A stretch of DNA of 64,000 nt. Origin: Methylococcales bacterium. GTDB lineage: Bacteria; Pseudomonadota; Gammaproteobacteria; Methylococcales; Methylomonadaceae. The stretch lies in assembly GCA_026398895.1 (NCBI GenBank), contig JAPLRZ010000045.1, forward strand, positions 1 to 64,000. Direction: 5' to 3'. Within the stretch, counting starts at the first letter, position 1; the number at the start of each line of letters is the position of its first letter. The position numbers and the translations under genes were made by a program. Below, one piece after another: positions 26,655-36,316 of the stretch. Under the pieces are notes generated by a model, which had not been told where the DNA came from, made no database searches, and saw only the letters and a list, made by a program, of their open reading frames with translations.

Positions 26655-28211
26655 ATGAAAACCGCACGTTTTATTTTAAGAGCATCTGTGCTGGAAGATT
26701 TCCATCAGGATGAGAGGAATTTATTTATTTTCTTTGCTGTTTATTTAGCAGCATGGACATTGCTCATGGCATGGCTACCGTCATCTATGAATTTAGACGA
26801 TATTGAGCAGGTCATTTGGTCACGGACGTGGCAATGGGGGTATTACAAACATCCACCGTTGCCGTCTTTGCTAATGTATCTACTAAGTCACTTATTCGGC
26901 GGCCCTTCTAAAGGACTCATGGCATTTTCCGCACAAGGCTGTAATGTGGTGGCGTTAATTTATGTTTGGCTATTGGCAAAGCAAATATTACCGCGTCAGT
27001 TAGCCATTGCCGCTGTGTTAATTACCTCGTTGATTGGTTATTACAGTTTCAGAGCGGTGATTTTCAATCATAATACGGTATCTTTTCCATTCACTGCCGC
27101 GCTGTTATATTATTTTTACTGCGCAATTCGCCGTCCCGAACGGTGGTCAATGTGGATATTATTAGGGCTTGCGGGTGGTTTGGCAATGCTCACCAAGTAC
27201 AGCGCGATTTTAGTATTGGCTAGTTTTTTTATTTATGTCATCTGGCAACAGCATTGGAAAAACCCGTTGGTCATTCGTGGCTTATGTCTCAGTGTTGCAG
27301 TGTTCTTCGTGGTGTTTTCCCCTAATATTATTTGGTTAGTGGAACATAATTGGCTACCGTTTCGGTATTTAGATCATCAATTAACTGCATCAGAGGGACG
27401 ATTAAAACTGTTCGGTGATTTTCTCGCTAATTTAATTATTCGGTGGTGGTACACATTGCTGGCGGTTTGGTTGTTAGCGAAACTAAGTCCTCGTTCTGTT
27501 GTTACAACGGTTGTCGAACCTACCACACAAATTGAACATGACCGCCGTTTTTTGTTAGCCATGTTGTTTTTCCCACTTGCTTTAGCGACCTTGCCGATGT
27601 TTTTTAATGGTAATGCGTTGAACAGTAACTGGGTTGCCGCATTTTTCTTGCCTGCGGGTATTTTGCTAATCCACTGTTTTTTTCGTCACCATGATGAAGC
27701 GCGACTATTAAAAAACACCAGTCATATAGTCTGGGGAGTACAGATTGTGATTTTGCTGGTATTTTTTATTGGCGGAGTCATTGTACCCGCGCAACTTGGA
27801 CGCTCTGCGCGAACTAATTATCCAAGCCAACAACTGGCAGATACCGTGTCGGTAATATGGCATGAACATCAGCAACAGCCGTTGACTATTGTGATTGCTG
27901 ATAATTGGCTGGGTGGTAATGTGTTGCTGCACACACGCCCTGAACCGATGGTGTTAATTGATAATGAGGACATTAGCTCACCTTGGCTTAATCGTGACGA
28001 TGTGGCGGCGTGTGGCGCGTTGGTATTGACCTCTATTGCTGATAAAACCACGCCTACTTATGCCGATTTATTTAAACAAGCCAGTGCAACTGGGGCATTT
28101 ACCTTGAATTGGGGCTATGCACCACACGGCAAAATAATGGATTATGCGTGGGCAATTTTATCACCTGAACCTAACTCAGCACCTTGCCGATTGACTACTC
28201 ATGCTGATTAA
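26655..28211 (+). CDS. GT39-family glycosyltransferase (ArnT-like membrane enzyme)
   Basis: A 518-residue polytopic membrane protein with about ten hydrophobic helices and a C-terminal periplasmic domain. LDDIEQVIWS and WGYYKHPPLPSLLMYL near residues 46-75 match the first periplasmic loop of GT39/ArnT enzymes, where the catalytic Asp resides and an HPP motif follows. Such enzymes move sugars from undecaprenyl phosphate to lipid A or glycans. It heads a four-gene unit with GtrA, a YdjC deacetylase and a GT2, as in lipid A or hopanoid glycosylation loci. The acceptor is unknown. Confidence 0.85.
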   Translation: MKTARFILRASVLEDFHQDERNLFIFFAVYLAAWTLLMAWLPSSMNLDDIEQVIWSRTWQWGYYKHPPLPSLLMYLLSHLFGGPSKGLMAFSAQGCNVVALIYVWLLAKQILPRQLAIAAVLITSLIGYYSFRAVIFNHNTVSFPFTAALLYYFYCAIRRPERWSMWILLGLAGGLAMLTKYSAILVLASFFIYVIWQQHWKNPLVIRGLCLSVAVFFVVFSPNIIWLVEHNWLPFRYLDHQLTASEGRLKLFGDFLANLIIRWWYTLLAVWLLAKLSPRSVVTTVVEPTTQIEHDRRFLLAMLFFPLALATLPMFFNGNALNSNWVAAFFLPAGILLIHCFFRHHDEARLLKNTSHIVWGVQIVILLVFFIGGVIVPAQLGRSARTNYPSQQLADTVSVIWHEHQQQPLTIVIADNWLGGNVLLHTRPEPMVLIDNEDISSPWLNRDDVAACGALVLTSIADKTTPTYADLFKQASATGAFTLNWGYAPHGKIMDYAWAILSPEPNSAPCRLTTHAD

Positions 28212-28575
28212 ATTTATCGTATTCGCCTCGGTGGGTGTGGTTGGCACAGCGGCACATTATTTGGTGCTGTATCAGTTGGTTGAAAGCTATCACCTTGATC
28301 CTGTGACTGCGTCGGCTTGTGGCGCGATTGCGGGGATGTGTGTTAATTATTTACTGAATTATATGTTGACTTTTAGAAGTCAGCAGTCACATCTGAAAGC
28401 CTTCCCAAAATTTGCCGTTATTGCGGGCATTGGTTTTAGTTTGAATTTTGGCTTAATGACAGTATTAACACCGCATTTTTATTATCTGTACGCACAGATT
28501 ATGACCACTTTGATTGTGCTAGTGTGGAATTTTTTAGGCAATAGCCTGTGGACGTTTAGAGTGAAAATAGCATGA
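28201..28575 (+). CDS. GtrA-like small membrane protein
   Basis: A 124-residue protein with four hydrophobic helices and the family start FIVFASVGVVGTAAHYLVL; CGAIAGMCVNYLLNYMLTFRS and LVWNFLGNSLWTFR are typical. GtrA proteins are thought to help flip undecaprenyl-phosphate-linked sugar. Overlaps the preceding gene by 11 nt and the next by 4. Confidence 0.88.
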   Translation: MLIKFIVFASVGVVGTAAHYLVLYQLVESYHLDPVTASACGAIAGMCVNYLLNYMLTFRSQQSHLKAFPKFAVIAGIGFSLNFGLMTVLTPHFYYLYAQIMTTLIVLVWNFLGNSLWTFRVKIA

Positions 28576-29399
28576 CGATTCAACTGATTGTAAATGCCGA
28601 TGATTACGGCTACTTTCCTTGTGTCAGCCGTGGCATCGTAGACGCAGCAAAAGCGAACACATTGACCGCCACGGGCATTTTGGCAAATCATCCAGCGTTA
28701 AACGAGCAGCTAGCTTGGCTGAATGCAGTTCCAGATTTGGATTTAGGCGTGCATTTGAATTTAACCTTTAATCAACCGTTGACTACTGTAATGGCTGAAA
28801 AGTTGGCACGTTGGAATGGTGTGTTTCCAAACGCTTATTTGATGAGTTTGATGATTGTGACAGGCAAGCTACCTATTAAAACAGTGCGTGCAGAATGGTG
28901 CGCTCAGATTGAAGCCTGTCAGTCTAAAAAATTGGTGTTTTTAAATTCCCACGAACATATCCACGCACTACCTGTGTTGTTTCCATTGGTATTGGAATTA
29001 GCTAAAGCCTATAACATTCCTCATGTGCGGCTACCGCAAGCCGATTGGCTTAAACCGTTCACAGGTGCGGGCTTGATTCGTAATACGTTAATGCAAGCGA
29101 TGCAAACACTTAATCAACGCCGAATTAAAACGCCAACACCACTATTTTTAGGATTAAGTCGTAGTGGAAAACTGGATTACGCCACCTTAAGCCAGATTTT
29201 TGCCACGCTTAAAGCGGGCAATAATTATGAGCTAATGTGTCATGTTGGACGATTTGATCCCAGTGAAATTACTGATCCTAAATTGATTACTTACCACGAT
29301 TGGGAAGGCGAGTTAGCCTTATTACAAAGCCAACAATTACAAGAACTCTATCAACGATTCAATATTCAATTGAGTCATTATCATCATTTAGCCTGTTAA
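28572..29399 (+). CDS. YdjC/HpnK-type carbohydrate deacetylase
   Basis: A 275-residue protein. IVNADDYGYFPCVSRGIVDA carries the DD metal-binding motif; VHLNLTFNQPL and FLNSHEHIHALPVLFPLV bring the His ligands; MCHVGRFD is near the end. Family members deacetylate N-acetyl sugars; HpnK acts in hopanoid side-chain formation. It lies in the glycosylation unit, overlapping gtrA by 4 nt. Confidence 0.88.
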   Translation: MTIQLIVNADDYGYFPCVSRGIVDAAKANTLTATGILANHPALNEQLAWLNAVPDLDLGVHLNLTFNQPLTTVMAEKLARWNGVFPNAYLMSLMIVTGKLPIKTVRAEWCAQIEACQSKKLVFLNSHEHIHALPVLFPLVLELAKAYNIPHVRLPQADWLKPFTGAGLIRNTLMQAMQTLNQRRIKTPTPLFLGLSRSGKLDYATLSQIFATLKAGNNYELMCHVGRFDPSEITDPKLITYHDWEGELALLQSQQLQELYQRFNIQLSHYHHLAC

Positions 29400-29403
29400 G
29401 AAC

Positions 29404-30360
29404 ATGAATCCAGTTAATAAATCGAATCTTGTCATCAGTGCAGTGATTCCAGCACACAACGAAAGTCAAGGCATAGAAGTTGCCGTTAAAAAAATCGCGG
29501 AAATTTTAACCGATTGCGTGAATAGCGCGTGGGAAATTATAGTAGTCGATGACGGTAGTTCCGATCAAACGTATGCAAAAATACTCGCGCTTTCCCAAAA
29601 TGATGCACGAATCAAAGGTATCGCATTCAGTCGTAATTTTGGTAAAGAAAACGCCTTGCTGGCAGGGCTGGACTACGCCACAGGTCAAGCAGTTATTACC
29701 ATCGATGCCGATCTTCAACATCCGCCCAGTTTTATTCCCGAAATGATCGCCAAATGGCGAGCGGGTGCGAAAATTGTTCATGCCGTTAAACGTAGCCGTA
29801 AACACGATTCGATAGCAAAAAAATCCGCCGCTTATCTTATTAATCAGCTTATCTCAGGATTAGGCGGTATTAATGTGAAAAACTCGTCCGATTTTAAATT
29901 ATTGGACAGGGAAATCGTTGACATCATTACCCATCAATTATCTGAAAAACAGCGGTTTTTTCGTGGCTTAACCAGTTGGATAGGATTCGATGAAGACTAT
30001 GTTTATTTTGATGTCGCTAACCGTGAAGGTGATGAAAGTAAATGGTCTTTTTGGGCGTTATTGGAATTGTCGATTACCGCTTTAACCTCTTTCACTGGCT
30101 TTCCATTGCACATTATCACATTTTTAGGTTTTCTGACCTTGATATTGGGCTTTTCCGTCGCTAGCGAAGCTATTTGGTCGTTGATCAATCATCAAACCGT
30201 TTCAGGTTATACCACTATTATTATCTGCCTGTTGTTAATTGGTAGTTTTGTGATGATTAGCCTAGGCATCATCGGTGAATATATTGCTAAAATTTACGAT
30301 GAAGTGAAAGGTAGACCGCATTATCTTATCAAAAGCAGTGTAGGCATTCATGATGATTAA
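29404..30360 (+). CDS. GT2 glycosyltransferase, ArnC/GtrB-like
   Basis: A 318-residue enzyme. The GT-A domain shows SAVIPAHNESQGIEVAV, EIIVVDDGSSDQT and TIDADLQHPPSFIPEM (DxD-like). Two transmembrane helices (about 233-255 and 268-292) end the protein with IGEYIAKIYDEVKGRPHY, typical of undecaprenyl-phosphate sugar transferases. It supplies the lipid-linked sugar that the GT39 enzyme uses. Last gene of the unit, 4 nt after the deacetylase. Confidence 0.92.
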   Translation: MNPVNKSNLVISAVIPAHNESQGIEVAVKKIAEILTDCVNSAWEIIVVDDGSSDQTYAKILALSQNDARIKGIAFSRNFGKENALLAGLDYATGQAVITIDADLQHPPSFIPEMIAKWRAGAKIVHAVKRSRKHDSIAKKSAAYLINQLISGLGGINVKNSSDFKLLDREIVDIITHQLSEKQRFFRGLTSWIGFDEDYVYFDVANREGDESKWSFWALLELSITALTSFTGFPLHIITFLGFLTLILGFSVASEAIWSLINHQTVSGYTTIIICLLLIGSFVMISLGIIGEYIAKIYDEVKGRPHYLIKSSVGIHDD

Positions 30361-30467
30361 AAACGCTGCTTATCCAAACGCAGATTACTAAACGGTGGGT
30401 AAAGCCGTGTTGACTGTGGCATAATGGCGCGATTTTTGATAACTATAACAAAACACTGAGGATTACT

Positions 30468-30824
30468 ATGAGTTTCTTTATCTCTGACGCAGTAGCCGCT
30501 GCTGCACCTGCCGCTCAAACCCCTGGATTAGAAGGGATGTTGTTTCCAGTAGGCGTACTGGCGTTTTTCTACTTTTTATTTTTACGTCCACAATCTAAAC
30601 GCGCTAAAGAAAAAAAGGACATGATTTCCGCTATCGTTAAAGGCGCGGAAGTCGTTACTTCGGGCGGAATTTTGGGGAAAGTCATTGATATGGATGATAA
30701 TTTTGTCAAAATTGAAATTTGTGATAATACCTTTATTCAAGTTCAACGCCAAAGCATCGAAACCATGATGCCAAAAGGAACTTATAAAGCGATTACTAAA
30801 AAAGTAGCCGTTAATAAAGTTTAA
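30468..30824 (+). CDS. yajC: Preprotein translocase subunit YajC
   Basis: A 118-residue protein with one transmembrane helix (LFPVGVLAFFYFLFLRPQSKR) and a small cytosolic domain (VKGAEVVTSGGILGKVIDMDDNFVKIEI). Partner of SecDF. Start of the yajC-secD-secF cluster. Confidence 0.96.
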   Translation: MSFFISDAVAAAAPAAQTPGLEGMLFPVGVLAFFYFLFLRPQSKRAKEKKDMISAIVKGAEVVTSGGILGKVIDMDDNFVKIEICDNTFIQVQRQSIETMMPKGTYKAITKKVAVNKV

Positions 30825-30877
30825 TGTGATAACGCCATGTTACTGTAAAGGCGTGATTTAATTCTTGGAATAACATA

Positions 30878-32728
30878 ATGCAAAATCATTTCCCACTTTG
30901 GAAAAATATTCTAGTTCTGACTATTTTTCTAATCTCCCTTATTTATGCGTTGCCGAATTTATACGGCGATGATCCTTCGGTACAAGTCTCATCGGCGAAT
31001 GCGACTGCGAAATTAACCGATGACCAAGCCAAGCAAATTGAAGCGGCTATCAAAACCGCAGGTGTTACCCCAAAAGCGTTTGAGTTTAACAATAGCCAAG
31101 TGTTAGCGCGGTTTACTAATACCGATGAACAAATGAAAGTTGCTGATTCGCTTAGAGAAAACCTAGGCGATAATTACACTGTGGCATTAAATCTTGCGCC
31201 CACTACGCCTAGTTGGTTACGCGCTTTAGGCGCAGATGCCATGTATCTAGGTTTGGACTTACGCGGTGGTGTGCATTTTTTGCTTGAAGTGGACATGGAT
31301 GCGGCTGTTAAACAAGCGGAAGAACGTTATGTGGATGATGTACGCTTGGCATTAAGAGCTGAAAAAGTACATTATCAATCAGTCGCTAAAGACAATGGCT
31401 ATATTAAAGTCATTATGAAAACTGCTGAAGAAAAAGCGGACGTTTTGAAAGTAGTAAAGAAAGATTTTCGGGTCTTGGATATTACCGAGCCACCAGCGAG
31501 CGAACAAATCTGGTTGAAAATATCGGATTTGGAAGTCAAAGAAATTAAAAAATTTGCTGTCGCGCAAAACATGACAACTCTGCGTAACCGTGTCAACGAA
31601 TTAGGGGTTGCTGAACCTGTGATTCAACAACAAGGCGAAAATCGCATTGTGATTCAATTGCCAGGTGTGCAAGATACTACCCGCGCTAAAGAAATTTTAG
31701 GGACAACCGCAACCTTGGAATATCGTTTAGTCGATATGGAACATGATGTACAGCAAGCTATTGAAGGTCATGTTCCTGTCGGTAGTCGTTTGTATTATGA
31801 AAAAAATGGCACGCCTCATCTACTCGATAGACGAGTGATTGTGACTGGCGATCAAATTGTCGATGCGGCTTCTAATGTTGATGACAACGGTAGACCCGCA
31901 GTTAGCGTGACTCTAAATGGTATTGGCGCAACTAAAATGGGTAATTTGACTAAAGTCAGCGTCGGTAAGCCTATGGCGGTGGTATTCATTGAATATAAAA
32001 ATGAAACCAAAGTTGTTAATGGTGAAAAAGTCCGTCACAAAGAGAAAGTTGAAAAAATTATCAACGTCGCGACTATTCAAGGTGTATTCAGTAAACGCTT
32101 TCAAACCACAGGTTTAGATAGCCCACAAGAAGCGCGTAATCTTGCCCTGTTATTAAGAGCTGGCGCGTTAGCTGCCCCTGTGGATATGGTTGAAGAACGT
32201 ACCGTTGGACCTAGTTTGGGTCAAGACAATATCAACAAAGGTATTTTATCGTTCGTGGTTGGTTTCGCGCTGGTTGTGTTGTTCATGGCAGTGTATTACC
32301 GCTTGTTTGGTATTATTGCTAATTTAGCATTGGCATTTAACGTGGTCATTGTAGTAGCGATTTTATCCATGCTACAAGCAACGCTCACCTTACCTGGTAT
32401 TGCGGGGATTATTTTAACCGTGGGTATGTCGGTGGATGCTAACGTACTTATTTTTGAACGTGTTAAAGAAGAACTCAGAAATGGTAACGCCGCACAATCG
32501 GCTATTTTCATTGGCTATGACAAAGCCTTCGGGACAATTCTTGATTCGCATTTTACTAACTTTGTAGTTGCTGTGGTGTTATTTGCCTTTGGTACGGGGT
32601 CGGTAAAAGGTTTTGCGGTCACTTTAATCATCGGTATTTTATCCTCCATGTTTACCGCGATTACAGGCACACGGATGGTGATTAACTGGGTTTATGGTAA
32701 TCGGCGCGTTGACAAGCTGTCCATTTAA
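30878..32728 (+). CDS. secD: Protein translocase subunit SecD
   Basis: A 616-residue inner-membrane RND-type protein that uses proton flow to help pull secreted proteins. An N-terminal helix, the P1 periplasmic part with GLDLRGGVHFLLEVDMD, and the later membrane bundle with TVGPSLGQDNINKGI and VDANVLIFERVKEELRNG are seen. Length equals E. coli SecD. Normally secF follows at once; here a DUF29 gene intervenes. Confidence 0.97.
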   Translation: MQNHFPLWKNILVLTIFLISLIYALPNLYGDDPSVQVSSANATAKLTDDQAKQIEAAIKTAGVTPKAFEFNNSQVLARFTNTDEQMKVADSLRENLGDNYTVALNLAPTTPSWLRALGADAMYLGLDLRGGVHFLLEVDMDAAVKQAEERYVDDVRLALRAEKVHYQSVAKDNGYIKVIMKTAEEKADVLKVVKKDFRVLDITEPPASEQIWLKISDLEVKEIKKFAVAQNMTTLRNRVNELGVAEPVIQQQGENRIVIQLPGVQDTTRAKEILGTTATLEYRLVDMEHDVQQAIEGHVPVGSRLYYEKNGTPHLLDRRVIVTGDQIVDAASNVDDNGRPAVSVTLNGIGATKMGNLTKVSVGKPMAVVFIEYKNETKVVNGEKVRHKEKVEKIINVATIQGVFSKRFQTTGLDSPQEARNLALLLRAGALAAPVDMVEERTVGPSLGQDNINKGILSFVVGFALVVLFMAVYYRLFGIIANLALAFNVVIVVAILSMLQATLTLPGIAGIILTVGMSVDANVLIFERVKEELRNGNAAQSAIFIGYDKAFGTILDSHFTNFVVAVVLFAFGTGSVKGFAVTLIIGILSSMFTAITGTRMVINWVYGNRRVDKLSI

Positions 32729-32749
32729 TTCTTGCAAACGGTGTATACC

Positions 32750-33178
32750 ATGAGTGACTATCAAAAAGATTTTTACGCTTGGACACAAGAACAAGCCGCC
32801 CTGCTAAAAGCAGGGCGATTGCATGAATTGGATTTAATCAATTTGCTTGAAGAAATAGAAACGATGGGTCGAAGTGAAAAACGCGAATTAGATAGTCGGC
32901 TGACTGTATTATTAGTGCATTTATTAAAATGGCATTATCAATCGGGACGACGGAGCAAAAGTTGGCAGTTAACCATTGAAGGGCAACGGGATAATTGTTT
33001 CGATGTTTTAGATGATAATCCCAGCCTAAAACCGCAGCTTAACGAGTTGATTAATCGAGCTTACAGCAAAGCGCGAACCTTGGCGGCAAAAGAAACAGGT
33101 TTAGATAAAAGCATTTTTCCTATTACTTGTTCGTGGACACTAGCACAAATTCTGGATAACGAATTTTACCCTGATTAG
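32750..33178 (+). CDS. DUF29 family protein inserted between secD and secF
   Basis: A 142-residue helical protein: YQKDFYAWTQEQAALLKAGR, LDLINLLEEIETMGRSEKRE and LLVHLLKWHYQ are the DUF29 signature. Function unknown; DUF29 genes are common in cyanobacteria and in methanotrophs and behave as mobile single genes. ATG 32750 is 21 nt after secD and secF follows after 25 nt, so it is transcribed with them. An upstream TTG at 32732 was rejected. Confidence 0.9.
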   Translation: MSDYQKDFYAWTQEQAALLKAGRLHELDLINLLEEIETMGRSEKRELDSRLTVLLVHLLKWHYQSGRRSKSWQLTIEGQRDNCFDVLDDNPSLKPQLNELINRAYSKARTLAAKETGLDKSIFPITCSWTLAQILDNEFYPD

Positions 33179-33203
33179 ACTTTCATAGACATAATTACAA
33201 AAC

Positions 33204-34130
33204 ATGAAAACAACCAACATAAATTTTATAGGCAACCGCAATATTGCAATTGTATTTTCGAGCATTTTAATGATTATCTCGATAGCATCATTGGCAATAC
33301 GCGGTTTGGATATGGGTATCGATTTCACGGGCGGCACACTCATCGAAGTCGGCTATCAACAAGCGGCTGATTTGACCGTATTGCGTCAGACCTTAACTGA
33401 AACAGGTTTTAATGATGCAACCGTGCAGAACTTCGGCACAACTAAAGATGTGTTAATTCGTTTAAAACCCCACGATGACATGAAAAACACTGACATCAGT
33501 GCCAAAGTTATCGAAGCCATTAACAAAACCACCAAAGAACCTGCCAGTGTGCGCCGTATTGAATTTGTCGGGCCACAAGTCGGCGATGATTTAGCACAAG
33601 ATGGCTTTTTAGCCTTACTGTATTCCACCGTCGGTATTTTGATTTATATCGCTTGGCGGTTTGAATGGAAATTTTCTGTCGGTGCGATTATTGCGACCTT
33701 TCATGACGTTATCGTCACCTTAGGTGTATTTTCGGTATTTCAGTTAGAATTTGATTTAACCGTATTAGCAGCAGTTCTCGCACTGATTGGTTACTCGCTC
33801 AATGATACCATCGTGGTTTATGACCGTATTCGGGAAAATTTCCGCGAATTACGCAAAACCTCCACCGAAGAAATCATGAATATCTCCGTCAATGTCACTT
33901 TAAGCCGTACCATCATGACCTCATTAACCGTAGTCTTGGTATTAGTGTCATTATTCTTTTTAGGCGGCTCAGTCATCCATAACTTTGCCACAGCCATGTT
34001 ATTCGGCGTAGTATTCGGTACATACTCCTCGATCTTTATCGCCAGTCCAGCGGCATTAATATTAGGCATTAGCCCAGCCGATTTAATGATCCCCGTCAAA
34101 GAAGGCGCGGATTTGGATCATTTACCTTAG
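33204..34130 (+). CDS. secF: Protein translocase subunit SecF
   Basis: A 308-residue inner-membrane protein. GLDMGIDFTGGTLIEVGYQQ near the N-terminus, VRRIEFVGPQVGDDL, and the C-terminal SLNDTIVVYDRIRENFRELR are signature parts. Six hydrophobic helices. It pairs with SecD. Confidence 0.97.
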   Translation: MKTTNINFIGNRNIAIVFSSILMIISIASLAIRGLDMGIDFTGGTLIEVGYQQAADLTVLRQTLTETGFNDATVQNFGTTKDVLIRLKPHDDMKNTDISAKVIEAINKTTKEPASVRRIEFVGPQVGDDLAQDGFLALLYSTVGILIYIAWRFEWKFSVGAIIATFHDVIVTLGVFSVFQLEFDLTVLAAVLALIGYSLNDTIVVYDRIRENFRELRKTSTEEIMNISVNVTLSRTIMTSLTVVLVLVSLFFLGGSVIHNFATAMLFGVVFGTYSSIFIASPAALILGISPADLMIPVKEGADLDHLP

Positions 34131-34149
34131 GCTTTGGTAGTCATAAAAA

Positions 34150-34213
34150 GTGAGTGATAGGAGTTCAAACCTTGGTTTGTATCCCACTATATCAAAACAT
34201 AAAAATCACTCAC
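34150..34213. repeat. Nested palindrome GTGAGTGAT...ATCACTCAC
   Basis: Outer arms GTGAGTGAT and ATCACTCAC enclose an inner GGAGTTCAAACC...GGTTTGTATCCC hairpin (34160-34185). It is at the secF 3' side and resembles the 8803-8828 repeat. It may serve as a terminator-like structure but lacks a T-run. Confidence 0.65.
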
Positions 34214-34294
34214 TATTTATCACTACTAAAAAACTATGAGTTTCGCTATGTTGTGGGATTAGAATTAAAGCAAGTTTAATCTATAGCGAATTAT

Positions 34295-34321
34295 CCTAGA
34301 TTCCGCTACGCTCCATCTAGG
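34295..34321. repeat. CCTAGATTCCGC...TCTAGG palindrome
   Basis: CCTAGATTCCGCTACGCTCC followed by ATCTAGG, a small hairpin repeat 38 nt before the DUF262 gene. Confidence 0.6.
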
Positions 34322-34358
34322 CTACTTACTATTTGCTTAATAAATTGAAGGAATATTT

Positions 34359-35996
34359 ATGTCGATTGAAAATTTGTTACAACAAATAAAAGAAGCTAAA
34401 GTTTCTCAAAAACAAACCAATATAAAAGTTGCCCACTTAATTAGTGATTTTAACGCAAGGCATATTGTTATTCCTGAATATCAGCGGCAATTTGTTTGGG
34501 ATAACTCTATTCAAAGTAGATTTGTTGAGTCTATTTTCATGGCAATTCCTATTCCAGCAATATTTCTGCTAGAAACAATTGATGACCAAACTGGAATTAC
34601 CAAAAATGAAGTGATTGATGGTGTACAGCGTTTATCAACGCTTGTAGCTTTTACCGATAATAAACTACGGTTAAGTAAAGGATTGAAACTGTCTGGTTTA
34701 GAAGGGCAAAAATTTCAAACTCTGCCACATCCTATCACGCAGCAATTCTTAAATAGAGATATTAGTATTATAACTATTGAAAAGAACACTCACTCAACTA
34801 TTCAATTTGAAATTTTTGAACGATTGAATAGGGGTTCTGTGTCATTGACACATCAAGAACTTAGAAATTGTATGTTTCATGGTGAATTTAATAGTTTTCT
34901 AAATAGAATCAGTACAACAAATAAAAACTATAAAGAATTATTATCTATTTTTCCTACTTTTAAAATAGTTGAAGAAGGAAAACCAGATAAAAGCAGAATG
35001 CAAGATGTTGAAATGGTTTTGCGATTTCTTTATCTACTAGAATCATATTCTGAGACTTCATTAAATCGTTTGATTTATCCAAAAAAAGAACAACTCAATT
35101 TTTACATGAAGGTAAAAAAGGAACAAGAAAAAGGAAATCAGGATTTTCTTGATAGTTATACAAAATCACATCAAGAGTTAGAAGAAATTTTTGATAAGGT
35201 TTGTCAAATGGTCAAATTGACTTTTAAAGGAAAACATTTTAGAAAGTTTGGTATAACTAATGACACAGCAAAATTTGCTTCTGGTTTTAATAAAGCCTTT
35301 TTTGATATACAAATGTTAGGGTTTGTAGATTATGAAATTGAAAACATAGCGGGAATCACTGATGTTATCTATAATGAATTTATTGAGTTGTGCTGCTTTA
35401 ACTCTGTTATGACAGATAATACGAACGATAAAATTACAGAGCGAGTAAATACATGGAAAGAATTACTTTTAAAAATAGTAACTGGCGATACTAATTATTA
35501 TGTAACTAAGTTAGATAAAAAAATAGATCATTTTAATTTAAGTCCGATTTGTCATTCTTGCAATGAAAAAATAGAAACCTTAGATGAAGGTTATTGTGAT
35601 TTAGAAAATAATGCTTTCTATCATATTTCATGCTACATAAATTCATATAAAACTCCGAACAAGAATAAAGACAATGGCGATAGATTATTCAGTAACAGAG
35701 AAATACAAGAAAAAATATCACGGGTAGCAATGACGATTCCAGAGGAGGAATTAGAACAATTATGCAACAAAAAGGAAAGCAAAGAGATATTTAATATTGG
35801 TAAAGCCTTGTTCATTAAGTGTCCTAAAAATATATCTGATAAATTAAAACGTGATGCTGTTAAAGATGCCAACGGTATAAATCGATGGACTTGGGAATTT
35901 GAATTTGAGAGGAACAATTTTTTGTATGCCATTACGACTCAATGGTTTCAATATAATGATATTAAAGTAAATGAATGGCTTCTCAATCATGAATAA
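34359..35996 (+). CDS. DUF262 (GmrSD N-domain-like) protein with a zinc-binding insert
   Basis: A 545-residue AT-rich gene. The N-terminal DUF262 domain has IPEYQRQFVW (38-47), the FVESIFMAIPIPAIFL helix and D87-G-V-Q-R91, the nucleotide-sensing DGQQR-like motif of ParB/Srx-fold GmrS modules (here with Val). Instead of the usual C-terminal HNH (GmrD) I see a C398-x2-C401...H422-x2-C425 zinc site and a C-terminal region with TWEFEFERNNFLYAITTQWF. GmrSD enzymes are type IV restriction systems acting on modified DNA; whether this relative cuts anything is unknown. Positioned after secF with antitoxin-like genes behind it. Confidence 0.78.
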   Translation: MSIENLLQQIKEAKVSQKQTNIKVAHLISDFNARHIVIPEYQRQFVWDNSIQSRFVESIFMAIPIPAIFLLETIDDQTGITKNEVIDGVQRLSTLVAFTDNKLRLSKGLKLSGLEGQKFQTLPHPITQQFLNRDISIITIEKNTHSTIQFEIFERLNRGSVSLTHQELRNCMFHGEFNSFLNRISTTNKNYKELLSIFPTFKIVEEGKPDKSRMQDVEMVLRFLYLLESYSETSLNRLIYPKKEQLNFYMKVKKEQEKGNQDFLDSYTKSHQELEEIFDKVCQMVKLTFKGKHFRKFGITNDTAKFASGFNKAFFDIQMLGFVDYEIENIAGITDVIYNEFIELCCFNSVMTDNTNDKITERVNTWKELLLKIVTGDTNYYVTKLDKKIDHFNLSPICHSCNEKIETLDEGYCDLENNAFYHISCYINSYKTPNKNKDNGDRLFSNREIQEKISRVAMTIPEEELEQLCNKKESKEIFNIGKALFIKCPKNISDKLKRDAVKDANGINRWTWEFEFERNNFLYAITTQWFQYNDIKVNEWLLNHE

Positions 35997-36049
35997 GGAC
36001 ATAGCAAGTAGCTATACGGGAAATCGTGGTGAATAATTAGGTGGTAACA

Positions 36050-36280
36050 ATGTCACAAATAACCTTGGAATTAAAAAATAACGAAGATGAACAGCTTGTA
36101 TTGACATTATTACAACGCTTGGGTATCAGTTATTCAACATTAAATGAAACAACCAATAAAAACCTTGATTACCATCGCCATATTATTGAGCAGGGTGTTG
36201 ATATAGAAGATTTTGATAGTTTTTTGCAAGCGTTTAATGATAACCGTCAGGATAGAAACTTACCGTTTAATAATCTATGA
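36050..36280 (+). CDS. Small antitoxin-like protein
   Basis: A 76-residue protein (MSQITLELKNNEDEQLVLTLLQRLGISY), resembling N-terminal strands of small antitoxins and ending acidic. No toxin overlaps it; the next genes are HicB and HicA. The ATG at 36050 has AGGTGG upstream, making the upstream GTG (36041) unlikely. Confidence 0.55.
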   Translation: MSQITLELKNNEDEQLVLTLLQRLGISYSTLNETTNKNLDYHRHIIEQGVDIEDFDSFLQAFNDNRQDRNLPFNNL

Positions 36281-36316
36281 AATAAAAATAGAACAAACAA
36301 ACCAGAGGCAACGCGC

